Assembly (NCBI GenBank): GCA_963838775.1
Contig: CAWISP010000007.1
Location: forward strand, 1 to 64,000
DNA length: 64,000 nucleotides
Reading direction: 5' to 3'
Source of the DNA: Chersky-840 sp963838775
GTDB lineage: Bacteria > Actinomycetota > Acidimicrobiia > Acidimicrobiales > UBA8190
Both the position numbers and the translations under genes were made by a program. Under the pieces are notes generated by a model. That model made no database searches and was not told the DNA's origin. It saw only the letters and a list, made by a program, of their open reading frames with translations. Below are positions 34,001 through 41,852 of the stretch, piece after piece. Numbering within the stretch: position 1 is the first letter of the stretch; the number at the start of each line of letters is the position of its first letter.

Positions 34001-34249
34001 GCACGGGTCGGGGATTTCGGCCGTGCCCTCTCACTGGCCGCCGAGGCCGTGGAATGGATGCAGCGCAGCGATCAACTGCAATGGATCGCGGAAACCTACA
34101 GGGGGCAGGCAGAGGTCCAGCTCATGGCCGACCGGCCCGACGACGGCCGGATCTCGCTCGTGCGAGCGCTCGAACTCTTCGAAGCCAAGGGCGATATCCC
34201 AGATAGCCACCGAGCGCGTCGCAGTCTCGATGACCTCGCCTCCGCTTGA
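31070..34249 (+). CDS. Class III adenylate/guanylate cyclase-AAA ATPase-TPR regulator
   Basis: 1059-aa cytoplasmic signalling protein. Order: N-terminal zinc ribbon CGGCGSPIGEKAKFCAECG (5-22); cyclase domain with metal Asp44 in LFCDLVGSTSLGERT, Asp88 in FIGDAVVAFFG and the transition-state pair in VGDAVNVAARLE; then an AAA/STAND ATPase with P-loop FGAAGVGKTRLTDE (about 262-275) and Walker B VIWVVDDLHWAEPAFL; then a long helical TPR-like C-terminal half. Such proteins couple a ligand or partner to cAMP. I chose the ATG at 31070. No DosR-like box upstream, and the gene abuts a truncated repeat, so it may be a later arrival. Confidence 0.9.
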   Translation: MAVVCGGCGSPIGEKAKFCAECGAKLAGESTGDVRKTVTALFCDLVGSTSLGERTDPETLRALLERYFAVMRVALERHGGTVEKFIGDAVVAFFGVPVTREDDALRAVRAAFDMQRDLAELNPELFERWGVELAVRIGVNTGQVLVSGNAEHTVGDAVNVAARLEQTAGAGEVLVGEETWRLVREWAEAEPVAPLELKGKQEAVPAWRVRSVAGVTEARHSDATLRARLVGRDRELGMLGQCLERAEADRSCQLFTLFGAAGVGKTRLTDEFLATQAPKARVVRSRCLSYGDGTSLWPLLEMLRASAGFSGTEGDDEGRRRLTGVFGDDTSAAQITELLAPLAGLGGTSAAIEEIQWAVRRYLEALAGSDPVIWVVDDLHWAEPAFLAILEDVVDWTRDASLVVLCLARPEFLDDQPTWGGGKLNVTNVLLKPLSATESTQLVEEFLGGAGLPTEALDRVVSGAGGTPLFVEQLLAMLVDDGFLVFASEGWQVSGDLDTVTVPPTIGALLTARLERLTAGEHQVLDAAAVVGQLFYAGAVVELTALEPQAVAGHLRSLARKEMVRSERSDIPGEDGFAFTHILVRDSAYQALPMLRRADLHERLARWLDKRADVLAGEADEFVGHHLAEAVALRRGVGEIDDGALGLEAARRLAVVAWRLMATDLTSASSLYARAADLVPGTVAGLDLKWRHGVALFRAQEFGRARVMLDAVLGEAEQCGDRGLFLRARLAWLEVAAHTEGDLAMADIDVAVAEALSYFGSTGDDEGLAHAYVARRQRLNMEARWEPMMEICEKIIYHASRCGDHHLVEEARAFRYAAMYYGPRPSNEGLQLLRQDALSGESTRIAYGTRRMVEGVLLALDDQPGEARAALADARAAFEEMHSDMHLFHLASCSANAEFILGDDEATEHHLMFMFDELERRGERSYLSTVAPMLAEMRLRQGDTEAAKKLAAIGRNLTHEEDVVSQSLWRIVEAKVAARVGDFGRALSLAAEAVEWMQRSDQLQWIAETYRGQAEVQLMADRPDDGRISLVRALELFEAKGDIPDSHRARRSLDDLASA

Positions 34250-34390
34250 GACGTGGACGTCTAGCCTGCGTCGATCACTTCAGATCGAGCGATCAGGAGG
34301 ACTTAACGATAACCAGATGAGCACGCAAGCTTCTGCTTCGTAGGGCTCGAGGTTCTCCTTGGCGGCCATCTGAAGACAACGTGCAGTTGG

Positions 34391-34978
34391 ATGAGGTTGG
34401 GCTCGGAAAAGCCCGACGGAGTTGGCCTGACCCTTCCGGGTACCGATGAGACCGCAACGAACGGGCTAATGGCATGCGGATATGGACTTTTCGGCCATGA
34501 TGGATGGGATGACGGTTCCCGCTGGCGCCCGGCTTCCGGTTCCCAACAGCGCTCTTGCCGCCTGGAGGCCGCGGATGGCGCGGCGGCCATGTGGACGATG
34601 GCGAGCCAGAGTGTCGACGTGCTCCTCCTCGATCTGCACTTGGGACGCGTAGATGGCACTGTCGTGCTGGACGCACTGGACGATTCATCGACCGTAGTGG
34701 TCTTCTCGGGGTTCGGATCCTTCGAGGAGTCTGCAATACGCAAAGCGTTCGGGCCTGTTGTCTTCGAGTGCCTTCTCAAGCCAGTACCGCCGCTCCGTTT
34801 GATGGAGGTGGTCGCAGCAGCTGCTCGCGACGCCAGAGGCAAGGGCCACCGAATCAACGTCAGGCCCATCACCCCACCGATGGCGCTCCGACTTGCGATG
34901 GCGGGGCTGGCGCGACTGACGCCTCAAATCGATGATGCCGAGCAGGATCGAATTGAAGATGCGGGTGACTTGCCGTAG
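34391..34978 (+). pseudogene. Degenerate response-regulator receiver domain
   Basis: The middle of this frame is a receiver: phospho-acceptor Asp in VDVLLLDLHLGRVDG (about residue 80), the switch Thr/Ser in VVVFSGFG and the Lys in LLKPVPPLRLMEVV. The first strand and acidic pair (usually DDE/DD near the N-terminus) are absent; instead the N-terminal 60 residues look like random high-GC translation. The C-terminus (about 40 residues) carries no output domain. I read it as a 5'-decayed or frameshifted receiver, though an orphan atypical receiver is possible. It is not a DosR-type (LuxR HTH) regulator. Confidence 0.45.
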
Positions 34979-35008
34979 GCGATGGTGCCGTCAGTCCGCC
35001 GTGCGCGC

Positions 35009-35740
35009 TCAATCCCGCTCCAATACGCCGACGTAAGCGTCACGAGGCGTTTCACCAAGAACCCGACTCAGGTGCCAGCCTGTTCCCTTCACGAGCAGTC
35101 GCATCTCATTGCGCGAGACAAAGAGCCATGGAAACCAGGGTGTAGCCAAGCCGTGATATCGGACGCGTAAACGGCACTGTCCAGGCATCAGGCCGCGCTC
35201 TTTGTTCTGACGGTAGTAGCTGCGATCGAGAGCCGGAGCTCCGCCAGCATAGGGATTGCTGCTCTGGGCCAAGATCCGAGCCTCAGGAGCCATCTGGGTC
35301 GACCAGGCTGTGAGTACCTCCCGAATTCGTGCCGGAGAGCCAAACATGCCGAAGTTGTTTCCGAACAACACGATGGTATGGAAAGAGCCGATGGTCCCAG
35401 TCAAGGTCTCGACAGGAGCGCACCACGCCTGTTTCACGCCCCGGCGCCGCGACGCCCTTATCGCAAGTGGTGAAGCGTCAAGGCCTACGACGTCAACCCC
35501 GCGTTGCTGAAGATGGAGCGCCACTCTGCCAGCGCCGCAACCCACGTCGATGACGCGACCTCGAACGTGCCGCATCGCCTTTCGTTCTGAGGAAGGCCAG
35601 TCCGGGAAGTCAGCGAGAAACAGGTCAGGTCCTGCGCCAACGTCGACATAACCATCATCGCGTTCGTACACCTCGGGATCGGTGCCACCCCGTGCCCAGT
35701 CCATGACGGCGCGCCCAAAAGCGTCAGCACTAGTGTCCAT
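35009..35740 (-). CDS. Class I SAM-dependent methyltransferase
   Basis: 243-aa methyltransferase. SAM motif I is VIDVGCGAGRVALHLQQ (about residues 60-76) followed by VVGLDASPLAI (motif post I) and IVLFGNNFGMFGSP. The C-terminal half (VRYHGLATPWFPWLFVSRNEM) would bind substrate, which is unknown. The ATG at 35740 is chosen because homology-like sequence begins there (MDTSADAFGRAVMDWARGG); the frame is open for 52 more codons. DosR-regulon Rv2003c is also a methyltransferase, but there is no DosR-like box here. Confidence 0.8.
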   Translation of the reverse strand: MDTSADAFGRAVMDWARGGTDPEVYERDDGYVDVGAGPDLFLADFPDWPSSERKAMRHVRGRVIDVGCGAGRVALHLQQRGVDVVGLDASPLAIRASRRRGVKQAWCAPVETLTGTIGSFHTIVLFGNNFGMFGSPARIREVLTAWSTQMAPEARILAQSSNPYAGGAPALDRSYYRQNKERGLMPGQCRLRVRYHGLATPWFPWLFVSRNEMRLLVKGTGWHLSRVLGETPRDAYVGVLERD

Positions 35741-36019
35741 ATGTTGCCTCGCTCGCCTCAGATCAATGGTCTGGGAATAGGATCTCACGACATCCGTGAC
35801 GTCCGAAAACTGGATCTTGGCCGTAATGCCACACTCATACTCGTGAATGAGCGTCGCCGACGCGGTCATGACGACGAGGCCCCTGTGTGGCGACAAACCC
35901 GCTCTGAGTCCGTGACGCCGGAATCACACTGACCCGCAGCGATGGACTGATCCGAACGGCATCGGCGAGTTCACCTCCGTGGAAGGTGAGGCGACCCCTC
36001 CCCACGCTCACGCACAGCG

Positions 36020-37132
36020 TCATGGGAGGTACACCTGCTCCATCGCCCAGGTGAAGTCCACGTCGATCGGCCCCGTAGTCTCAACGATCAACTCCGTCAC
36101 GCCGGTCGCCCCTTGGACCGTTGTTCCGAATGCACCTCCCATGACGCACTGGTTGCAGGCGAGGGGTGCGAGCAGGTTGTGACGGTGGCCCCAGCAGCCC
36201 GAGAGGTTTGAGAGCGAGCAATCAATGTTGGGCGATCCAAGCCCATCGTCATACATCCAGTAGTACACGGCTTCGAGCGGATTGCCGACGTTTCCTGCCC
36301 AGTTGCTGAGGACTTCGGTATGGGGGAATCCTGGTGGCGCCGTAGGATCGACACTAGCGGCCACTCCGAGGGCCGCCGCCGGTCCGAGCGCTGTCGCCAC
36401 GGCGATCAATGGGGCCAATCCGCGTGCTGTGCGTTCAAGGTTGGTTGCCACGAACAGCTGTTGCTCTGGGTTGAGTGACGACCAGTTCGTGGGCAACACC
36501 ATCGAAGGCAGTTCTTCACTATCCCTGGCATTGTCAATGGCGGCCACCACATTCAAGATGCAGCCGAAGGAATCGTTGTATCCGGCGGGACCGCAAGCGG
36601 TGGAGAAGTTCGGCGATGGGGAGATGTTGCTGGCAGGGTCGGATTCCACCACTGCTGGCTTCAGACTGGGGATCGACGATGGTGGCGAAAAGGGTGGGGT
36701 CGGCAGAGATGTGCTCGGTTCCACGGCGCGTGGAGGAATCGTGGCGGTGGGAGTGGGGTCTACGGGAACAGCCGTCGAGGTCGGTACCGCAGGTTGAGGA
36801 GCCGACACGGTCGGCCTCGGGTTGGCTTCTGGTGAAGCGGTCGCCGACCTTGGTGGTGGCGCACTCGACCGATGTTCCAATGATCGAGTGGGTACCGAAA
36901 CGGACCCGTAGGCCTGGACGGCGCTCTGCATCGGAACGGACGAGCCTCGTTCTGCAACGAGATATGTCACCAGTGCCACATTTGCGAGGACGACTACGAG
37001 CGCCGATGCACATCTCCACACGAGCGTGGCGGTGGCGATTCCCTCGGACCGAACGCGTACGGAGGTTGCGCGATTTCTCGACAAGACCGGCTCTTCAAGT
37101 TGGAGACGCAAGCCTGACTCCTCGGCACGCAC
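36020..37132 (-). CDS. Surface-anchored CAP/SCP-like protein
   Basis: 370 aa. One hydrophobic anchor near the N-terminus (ALVVVLANVALVTYLVAE, about 44-61), then about 110 residues rich in Pro, Ser and Thr (wall-spanning linker), then a C-terminal domain with NPEQQLFVATNLERTARGLAPL, FPHTEVLSNWAG, YYWMYDDG and GCWGHRHNLL, typical of bacterial CAP-superfamily domains, with Cys pairs for disulfides. Probably exported and anchored in the membrane. Function unknown; the family binds lipids or acts in wall metabolism. Confidence 0.7.
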   Translation of the reverse strand: MRAEESGLRLQLEEPVLSRNRATSVRVRSEGIATATLVWRCASALVVVLANVALVTYLVAERGSSVPMQSAVQAYGSVSVPTRSLEHRSSAPPPRSATASPEANPRPTVSAPQPAVPTSTAVPVDPTPTATIPPRAVEPSTSLPTPPFSPPSSIPSLKPAVVESDPASNISPSPNFSTACGPAGYNDSFGCILNVVAAIDNARDSEELPSMVLPTNWSSLNPEQQLFVATNLERTARGLAPLIAVATALGPAAALGVAASVDPTAPPGFPHTEVLSNWAGNVGNPLEAVYYWMYDDGLGSPNIDCSLSNLSGCWGHRHNLLAPLACNQCVMGGAFGTTVQGATGVTELIVETTGPIDVDFTWAMEQVYLP

Positions 37133-37488
37133 GAAGGACCATCATGGCGTGAAGGATCACCTCCGTCGGGTATAGGTGCGAGTGTTCACCTACGCGTCGC
37201 ACGTTTGTCGCAGATCGTTTACCTGTGAGCAACCCGTCGTCGCTGAGCGCCGGTTCCGTTTAGAACGAGAGCACCCGATACCCCGTGGTGCGGCCTCGGG
37301 GGCCAGCGGGGCGTTACGCCTCTTGGGTTCGTGTGGGCGCCTTCGGCAGCGGAGGAAGAGGAGCGAGCGGTGCTGGTGGCTGGTCGCACCTGGGGGGTCC
37401 TGGTTTGCGGCGGCTTCGACCATGGTCGCACATGACGGCCATTGTCTTTTCCCCTACCGTTGACAGGTGCGTAGCGGGAGGTGCAAAC
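37133..37488. other. ~355 bp with no gene recognised
   Basis: Between divergent CAP-like and UBP-finger genes. I see no box of the island type and no convincing short gene; GTTGACAGGTGCG (37459) resembles part of a -35 element but a matching -10 is not clear. Confidence 0.3.
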
Positions 37489-37836
37489 ATGACGAATCAC
37501 TTGGATCCAGAGGTGCCACCAAGCGGGCCCGGTTGCGTGGAGTGTCTCGCGTCGGGGGGTTGGTGGCTACACCTACGGCGGTGTGGGGAGTGCGGCCACA
37601 TTGGATGTTGCGACAACTCACCCAGCCAGCACGCCACCGCGCATGCGAACTCGTCAGGGCACCCTGTCATCCGCAGCTTCGAGCCAGGTGAAGATTGGTT
37701 CTGGAACTACCGAACAAACGAATACGTGGAAGGGCCTCGCCTCGCCCCGCCGCAGCATCATCCCCTCGACCAACCCGTGCCTGGACCAGCCGGACGGGTC
37801 CCCGCCAACTGGCAAGAGCTCTTGGTGGGATCGTGA
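37489..37836 (+). CDS. UBP-type zinc-finger protein
   Basis: 115-aa protein with the Zn-UBP pattern: CVECLASGGWWLHLRRCGECGHIGCCDNSPSQHATAHANSSGHPV region, in which the pairs CxxC, CxxC, CC and His-x5-His-x5/6-H order is kept. ATG behind GGGAGG. In eukaryotes this finger binds ubiquitin tails; in actinobacteria stand-alone versions are frequent and their role is unknown. The tail (GPAGRVPANWQELL) is typical of the bacterial form. Confidence 0.8.
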   Translation: MTNHLDPEVPPSGPGCVECLASGGWWLHLRRCGECGHIGCCDNSPSQHATAHANSSGHPVIRSFEPGEDWFWNYRTNEYVEGPRLAPPQHHPLDQPVPGPAGRVPANWQELLVGS

Positions 37837-38063
37837 TGACGCGATTGGTCGCGACCGCCTTGGGGGTCCTGAGTACCGGTGGGTAGAGCGACAGATGCTC
37901 GGCTCCCAGCGTGGACGGGCCTTGGTCGTCGTGCGGCCGTCGTCGCCGTGGTAGCCGAGGATCGACAGCGAGCCCTGCGCCGGGGTGACGTGCGATCGCG
38001 ACGGTGCGCGACCGAGCAAGAGTCCGGGCCGACATCGCGTATCCCAACTTCCGGGCCGCTAGC

Positions 38064-38993
38064 GTGATCTCGATGCCCGTCGGATGGCCGTCCCTTCCCT
38101 ACGAGGCCTGGAGTGGCACCTGCGATACCTTGCACGCCCACACCCAGGTGCTCGGCAAGCTGGCCGTTGCCCTGTCCCCACCCGAACCGCAGCTCCAACA
38201 CGCCGCTCTACACCTGACCGCCCGCGGGTGGGAGACGCGTCCGCTCCCGGCCCCCGACGGCTCGGGTGCCCTGGTGGTCGCGTTGGACCTGCACGATCAC
38301 GAGGCGGTGGCCGAGCATAGCGACGGGCGTATTCGCCGCGTACCTCTTGCGCCAGATCGGGCGGTGGGGGAGGTGACGCGGGACCTCTTAGGGGCGATCG
38401 GCGATCTGATCGGTCCGGTGCGAGTCAACATGCGCCCCCAGGAGACTTCCTGGACCACACCACTCGACGAGGACGACGAGCACGCCACCTACGACGCCAC
38501 CCAGGTGGAGACGTACTTCACGGCAGCGACCCAGGCCGCGTTGGTGCTGGCAGCGCTGCGCGCCCCGTACCGGGGGCGATCGACGCCCGTCAACGCCTGG
38601 TGGGGTACCTTCGATCTTGCCGTCGGCCTGTTCTCCGGGCAGACGGTTGACCCGCCGTCGAGCGAATTCATCACGCGGAACTCCGCCAACGCCCAGCAGA
38701 TCGAGGTCGGCTGGTGGCCCGGCGACGCTCGCTACCCACGCGCCGCCTTCTTCGCGTTCGCGTTTCCTGCCCCAGTTGGCTTCGAGACCGCCACCCTCTC
38801 ACCGCCAGCCGCCCACTGGAACGCGGATCTGAAGGAGTACGTGCTCGACTGGGACGCCGTTCGTGGCGCGCCCGACCCACGGCTTGCCGCTATCGACTTC
38901 GGCCGGTCGGCCATCCGCCACGCCTGCATAGTGTGCGGCTGGGAGCCGCTCTTGGCGGCCAGCGTGGAGGGAGTACCACCTCCAGTGACCTGA
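38064..38993 (+). CDS. DUF5996 family protein
   Basis: About 309 aa. Typical family start WPSLPYEAWSGTCDTLHAHTQVLGKLAVAL and middle WWGTFDLAVGLFSG, plus GWWPGDARYPRAAFFAFAFP and HWNADLKEYVLDWDAVR. No catalytic function is known to me. The start is either the GTG at 38064 or the ATG at 38073; ribosome sites are weak. The frame ends cleanly, so the gene appears intact. Confidence 0.8.
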   Translation: MISMPVGWPSLPYEAWSGTCDTLHAHTQVLGKLAVALSPPEPQLQHAALHLTARGWETRPLPAPDGSGALVVALDLHDHEAVAEHSDGRIRRVPLAPDRAVGEVTRDLLGAIGDLIGPVRVNMRPQETSWTTPLDEDDEHATYDATQVETYFTAATQAALVLAALRAPYRGRSTPVNAWWGTFDLAVGLFSGQTVDPPSSEFITRNSANAQQIEVGWWPGDARYPRAAFFAFAFPAPVGFETATLSPPAAHWNADLKEYVLDWDAVRGAPDPRLAAIDFGRSAIRHACIVCGWEPLLAASVEGVPPPVT

Positions 38994-39024
38994 GCTCGGA
39001 TGGTGGCGGCCGAGTTCCTCAGCT

Positions 39025-39633
39025 CTAGGGGTCTTGCTGTCCGACTTCCGGGCGTCGATCGGCACCCAAGTCGTCAATAGCGGCCGTGATGTCGGTGAAG
39101 ACCTTCTGGACAGGCTGTTCGCCATTGATGTCGATGAGCAACCCACGTTGAGCGTAGAAGTCGAGGAGCGGCTCTGTCTCGGTGTCGAACACCTTGAACC
39201 GATGCAAAATGACGTCGTCGCTGTCGTCAGAGCGCCCTTCCCGGTTGGCGCGAACCCGGAGCCGGTGGCGCAACTCGTCGGGGCTGACTCGGAGATGGAC
39301 GACAGCCTGGAGTTCGATACCTTCGACCTGCTGGGCCAGCGAGTAGGCCTCTTCGGCCTGACGCAGCGTCCTCGGGAAGCCGTCGAGTACGTATCCGCCA
39401 TTGCGAACCGCCTCGAGCACCGGAACGGACAGCATCTCGAGGACCACGTCGTCAGGTACGAGATCGCCCCGCTTCAGGTAGTCAGCGGCGACCCGCCCGA
39501 TCCTCGTGCCGTGAGCCACCTCGGCGCGCAATAGAGCCCCGCTAGACAGGTGCGCGATCCCGTAGTGGGCGGCCAACTTCACCGCTTGTGTGCCCTTCCC
39601 GGCCCCTGGATAGGCCACGAGCAAGAGTCGCAT
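39025..39633 (-). CDS. adk: Adenylate kinase
   Basis: Interconverts ATP + AMP and 2 ADP. 202 aa. P-loop LLVAYPGAGKGTQA (about 4-17), AMP site HLSSGALLRAEV, GGYVLDGFPRTLRQAE (about 80-95), and a short lid without the Cys-zinc insert (VRANREGRSDDSDDVILHRF). It stands alone rather than in the secY ribosomal cluster where the housekeeping adk usually lies, so it is probably a second copy. ATG at 39633. Confidence 0.9.
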   Translation of the reverse strand: MRLLLVAYPGAGKGTQAVKLAAHYGIAHLSSGALLRAEVAHGTRIGRVAADYLKRGDLVPDDVVLEMLSVPVLEAVRNGGYVLDGFPRTLRQAEEAYSLAQQVEGIELQAVVHLRVSPDELRHRLRVRANREGRSDDSDDVILHRFKVFDTETEPLLDFYAQRGLLIDINGEQPVQKVFTDITAAIDDLGADRRPEVGQQDP

Positions 39634-40208
39634 GCCCGTCAGAATAACGGCCGTGTCTGCGAGGGCCCGCGGAGTCGGAAGATGTCAGAGTCCGACTCTG
39701 TCTGCACAGGAGCCGTTCGAGTTGGGCTCTGCTGGGTGATCACCGGAGCACCACCTCCCCAGTCGCCGCGGCTGGACGTCGCCAGCCCGACGTCGCCAGC
39801 CCGACGTCGTATGTGATCGATCAAGACGGTGAGGCGGTCGGGGGCATACGAACCCCCCCAGGTCGCGGCGCCGGTCGCCGTGGTGAATGGGACTGGCGAC
39901 ATCCCGAGCGCCGGGGGTGGGTTCTGCAGGATCTTGGCGCAGCTCTACCCGACACATGAGGTCTTCGTAGAGAAGTGGGACCAGGCGGTCGCTTTCGGAT
40001 GTCTCGAAGGGCTACCTGCTGCCCGCGGACGGCGCAGTACTCGACAAGGTGGCCTAGCAATCCATCGTCGGGGGCTGAACCTTCGTCGAAATTCTCAGGT
40101 CCTCGATTGCCGGGCGGATCGCTTTGCCGAACGGCGGGGGAGCGTCGTGGTCTCCGCCGCCAGGTCGTCGTGGATAGTGGGACCTCTCTCCTTCGACGCT
40201 CATTGGCG
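39634..40208. other. ~575 bp with no gene recognised
   Basis: Contains a short tandem repeat, unit GACGTCGCCAGCCC at 39775-39788 and 39789-39802 plus a partial third. Open frames on both strands look like shadows. Nothing else supported. Confidence 0.3.
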
Positions 40209-41123
40209 TCACTGTCCCGATGGGGAGCCGTAGAGGCCGGGACCGTCGACCCGGAGGTCGTGGAGGAAGGAGACAGCGGCTTCGTAGGCGCCTTCGATGA
40301 GGAGCTCGGTGAAGTCGAAGTTGAAGGGTGAGCACCGACAGGCGGCCGGACCGGGGAGGTAGACGACTGGGACCTGGGCGGCGACGAGGGGTCTTCGAGG
40401 ATGGTCTGCGAACGCATCGTGACCATGGCCGTAAAGAGCAACGTCTCGGCCAGGGACTCGGGCGGGGGGAGGAGGTGACCCGGGAACGTGCAGTCGAGCA
40501 CCACGGGGGAGCGGGCCCCCATGGCCACGGCTTGTCGGAGTGGAACATTGGCCACCACCCCGCCGTCGTAGAGACGCCGTCCGTCGTGATCGACGGGGGG
40601 GAAGACGCCGGGGATGGCGGCGCTGGCAAGCAGCGCGGGCAGCAGCGAGCCAACGTCGATGACAAAGGGAGTGGCGGAGACGACGTCCATCGCAACTGCA
40701 GCGAAGGGAAGCGTGAGGTCACCGAACGTCCTCGTCGCACCGAGGAAGTCTGCGATCACCGAGGCAAGGCCGGTATAGGGAAAGAGGTGCGTCTTCGAAT
40801 GCTGGAGAGTCCGCGCCTGAGCGAGCAGCCCGCCGGGGAAGACCTGGTGCCGTGTGATGCGTGCCCACGCGTGACAGACGGTTGGCGGCGCTGGTGGGAT
40901 TGAGTGCGATGACGGCGCCATTGAGTGATCCCACGGACGTGCCGATGACGAGATCGGGTGCTATCCGCTTTTCCGTCAGGGCCTCGAGCATGCCGACCTG
41001 GACGGCCCCTAGGCTGCCACCCCTGCCGAGGACGAATCCCACGGGTCGCGGCAGGTTCAGGTCCGTGTAGGAAGGTTCCAGCCTCTGGTGACTGGCCCCA
41101 GGGTCACCGGCCCGAGATTCCAA
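40209..41123 (-). pseudogene. Patatin-like phospholipase, two frameshifts
   Basis: Three frames must be joined. From 41123: PVGFVLGRGGSLGAVQVGML (oxyanion loop) and VIGTSVGSLNGAVIALNP (nucleophile GxSxG). After a shift near 40873: HAWARITRHQVFPGG...SAAIPGVFPPVDHDGRRLYDGGVVANVPL, with catalytic Asp in DGG. After a shift near 40395: VPVVYLPGPA...FNFDFTELLIEGAYEAA to a stop at 40209. The second shift lies in a short C run (4 C where 5 fit). Catalytic Ser and Asp are both kept, so sequencing error is a serious alternative to decay. Confidence 0.75.
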
Positions 41124-41173
41124 GGAACGCCTTGTCGATCAGCCCGCCGTGCCGCACAGACCCGGCAAGCTCG

Positions 41174-41824
41174 TCACGCCGGTAGGGCGGGGCGCTGATG
41201 AAAGGTGATCAGCGTCTGGACTCCATCAGCCGCTGTCACGTCCACCGTCGAGTCCTCACCCAGCGCGGCACTAGAGACCACGATGTGTTGAGGATGTTCG
41301 ATGGTATGGCGCAGTATCACCGGGTAGCGCCCGTCACGGCCGCCGACCGCCACGTTGAGGGCATCGTCGTGACGGTCGTACTCGATATAGGCGAATGGGA
41401 CCTCTTCAGCCTCGTATTCGTCTCCGATATCAAGCGCAAGCACTTCGATCGTGACGACATCGCCCTCGTGCTGCTTGGTCAGGGATTCCAGCGAGTCGAA
41501 CCAGCTGGATGGAGGAACCTCGTCGCTTTCCAGTGTCACAGGTAAAGTGTTATCCAGGTCAGGGTGAATCTGCAATAGGCGGAGGACATGCTCGACCAGC
41601 GGCTCAATAAGATTCACGCCAGTCGCGACGAGCGTCTTCGCGACTTCGTCAAAGACGTCCAGTTCATCGAGACCAGGGCGGTCCTCACTATGTTGGTTGG
41701 AGTTGGTTGGACACACTCTGACGAGGTAAACGAGACCTTGATCAAGTTCGGCTAGCTCAAATCGGCACGCACCGCGGCAACTCGGCTGACGGTCGTCGGT
41801 GGATCCCAGCACACCGGAGTCCAC
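41174..41824 (-). CDS. DUF5335-like protein
   Basis: 216 aa if begun at 41824. The last ~120 residues fit DUF5335: WFDSLESLTKQHEGDVVTIEVLALDIGDEYEAEEVPFAYIEYD, then LRHTIEHPQHIVVSS and a C-terminal VQTLITFHQRP. The N-terminal ~95 residues are atypical; a GTG at 41539 would give a protein of normal family length. No function is known. No signal peptide or membrane segment. Confidence 0.65.
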   Translation of the reverse strand: MDSGVLGSTDDRQPSCRGACRFELAELDQGLVYLVRVCPTNSNQHSEDRPGLDELDVFDEVAKTLVATGVNLIEPLVEHVLRLLQIHPDLDNTLPVTLESDEVPPSSWFDSLESLTKQHEGDVVTIEVLALDIGDEYEAEEVPFAYIEYDRHDDALNVAVGGRDGRYPVILRHTIEHPQHIVVSSAALGEDSTVDVTAADGVQTLITFHQRPALPA

Positions 41825-41852
41825 CGGCGACCGCTAGCTCTTCAATGATGAA

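Noticed and set aside
34391..34978. Candidate DosR regulator for the island
   Set aside because: No LuxR-type HTH output domain and the receiver N-terminus is missing.
37758..38201. Minus-strand 147-codon frame
   Set aside because: Arg/Pro/Thr-rich shadow of the UBP-finger and DUF5996 genes.
39775..39809. 14-bp tandem repeat
   Set aside because: Two and a half units only, in non-coding DNA; no sign of function.
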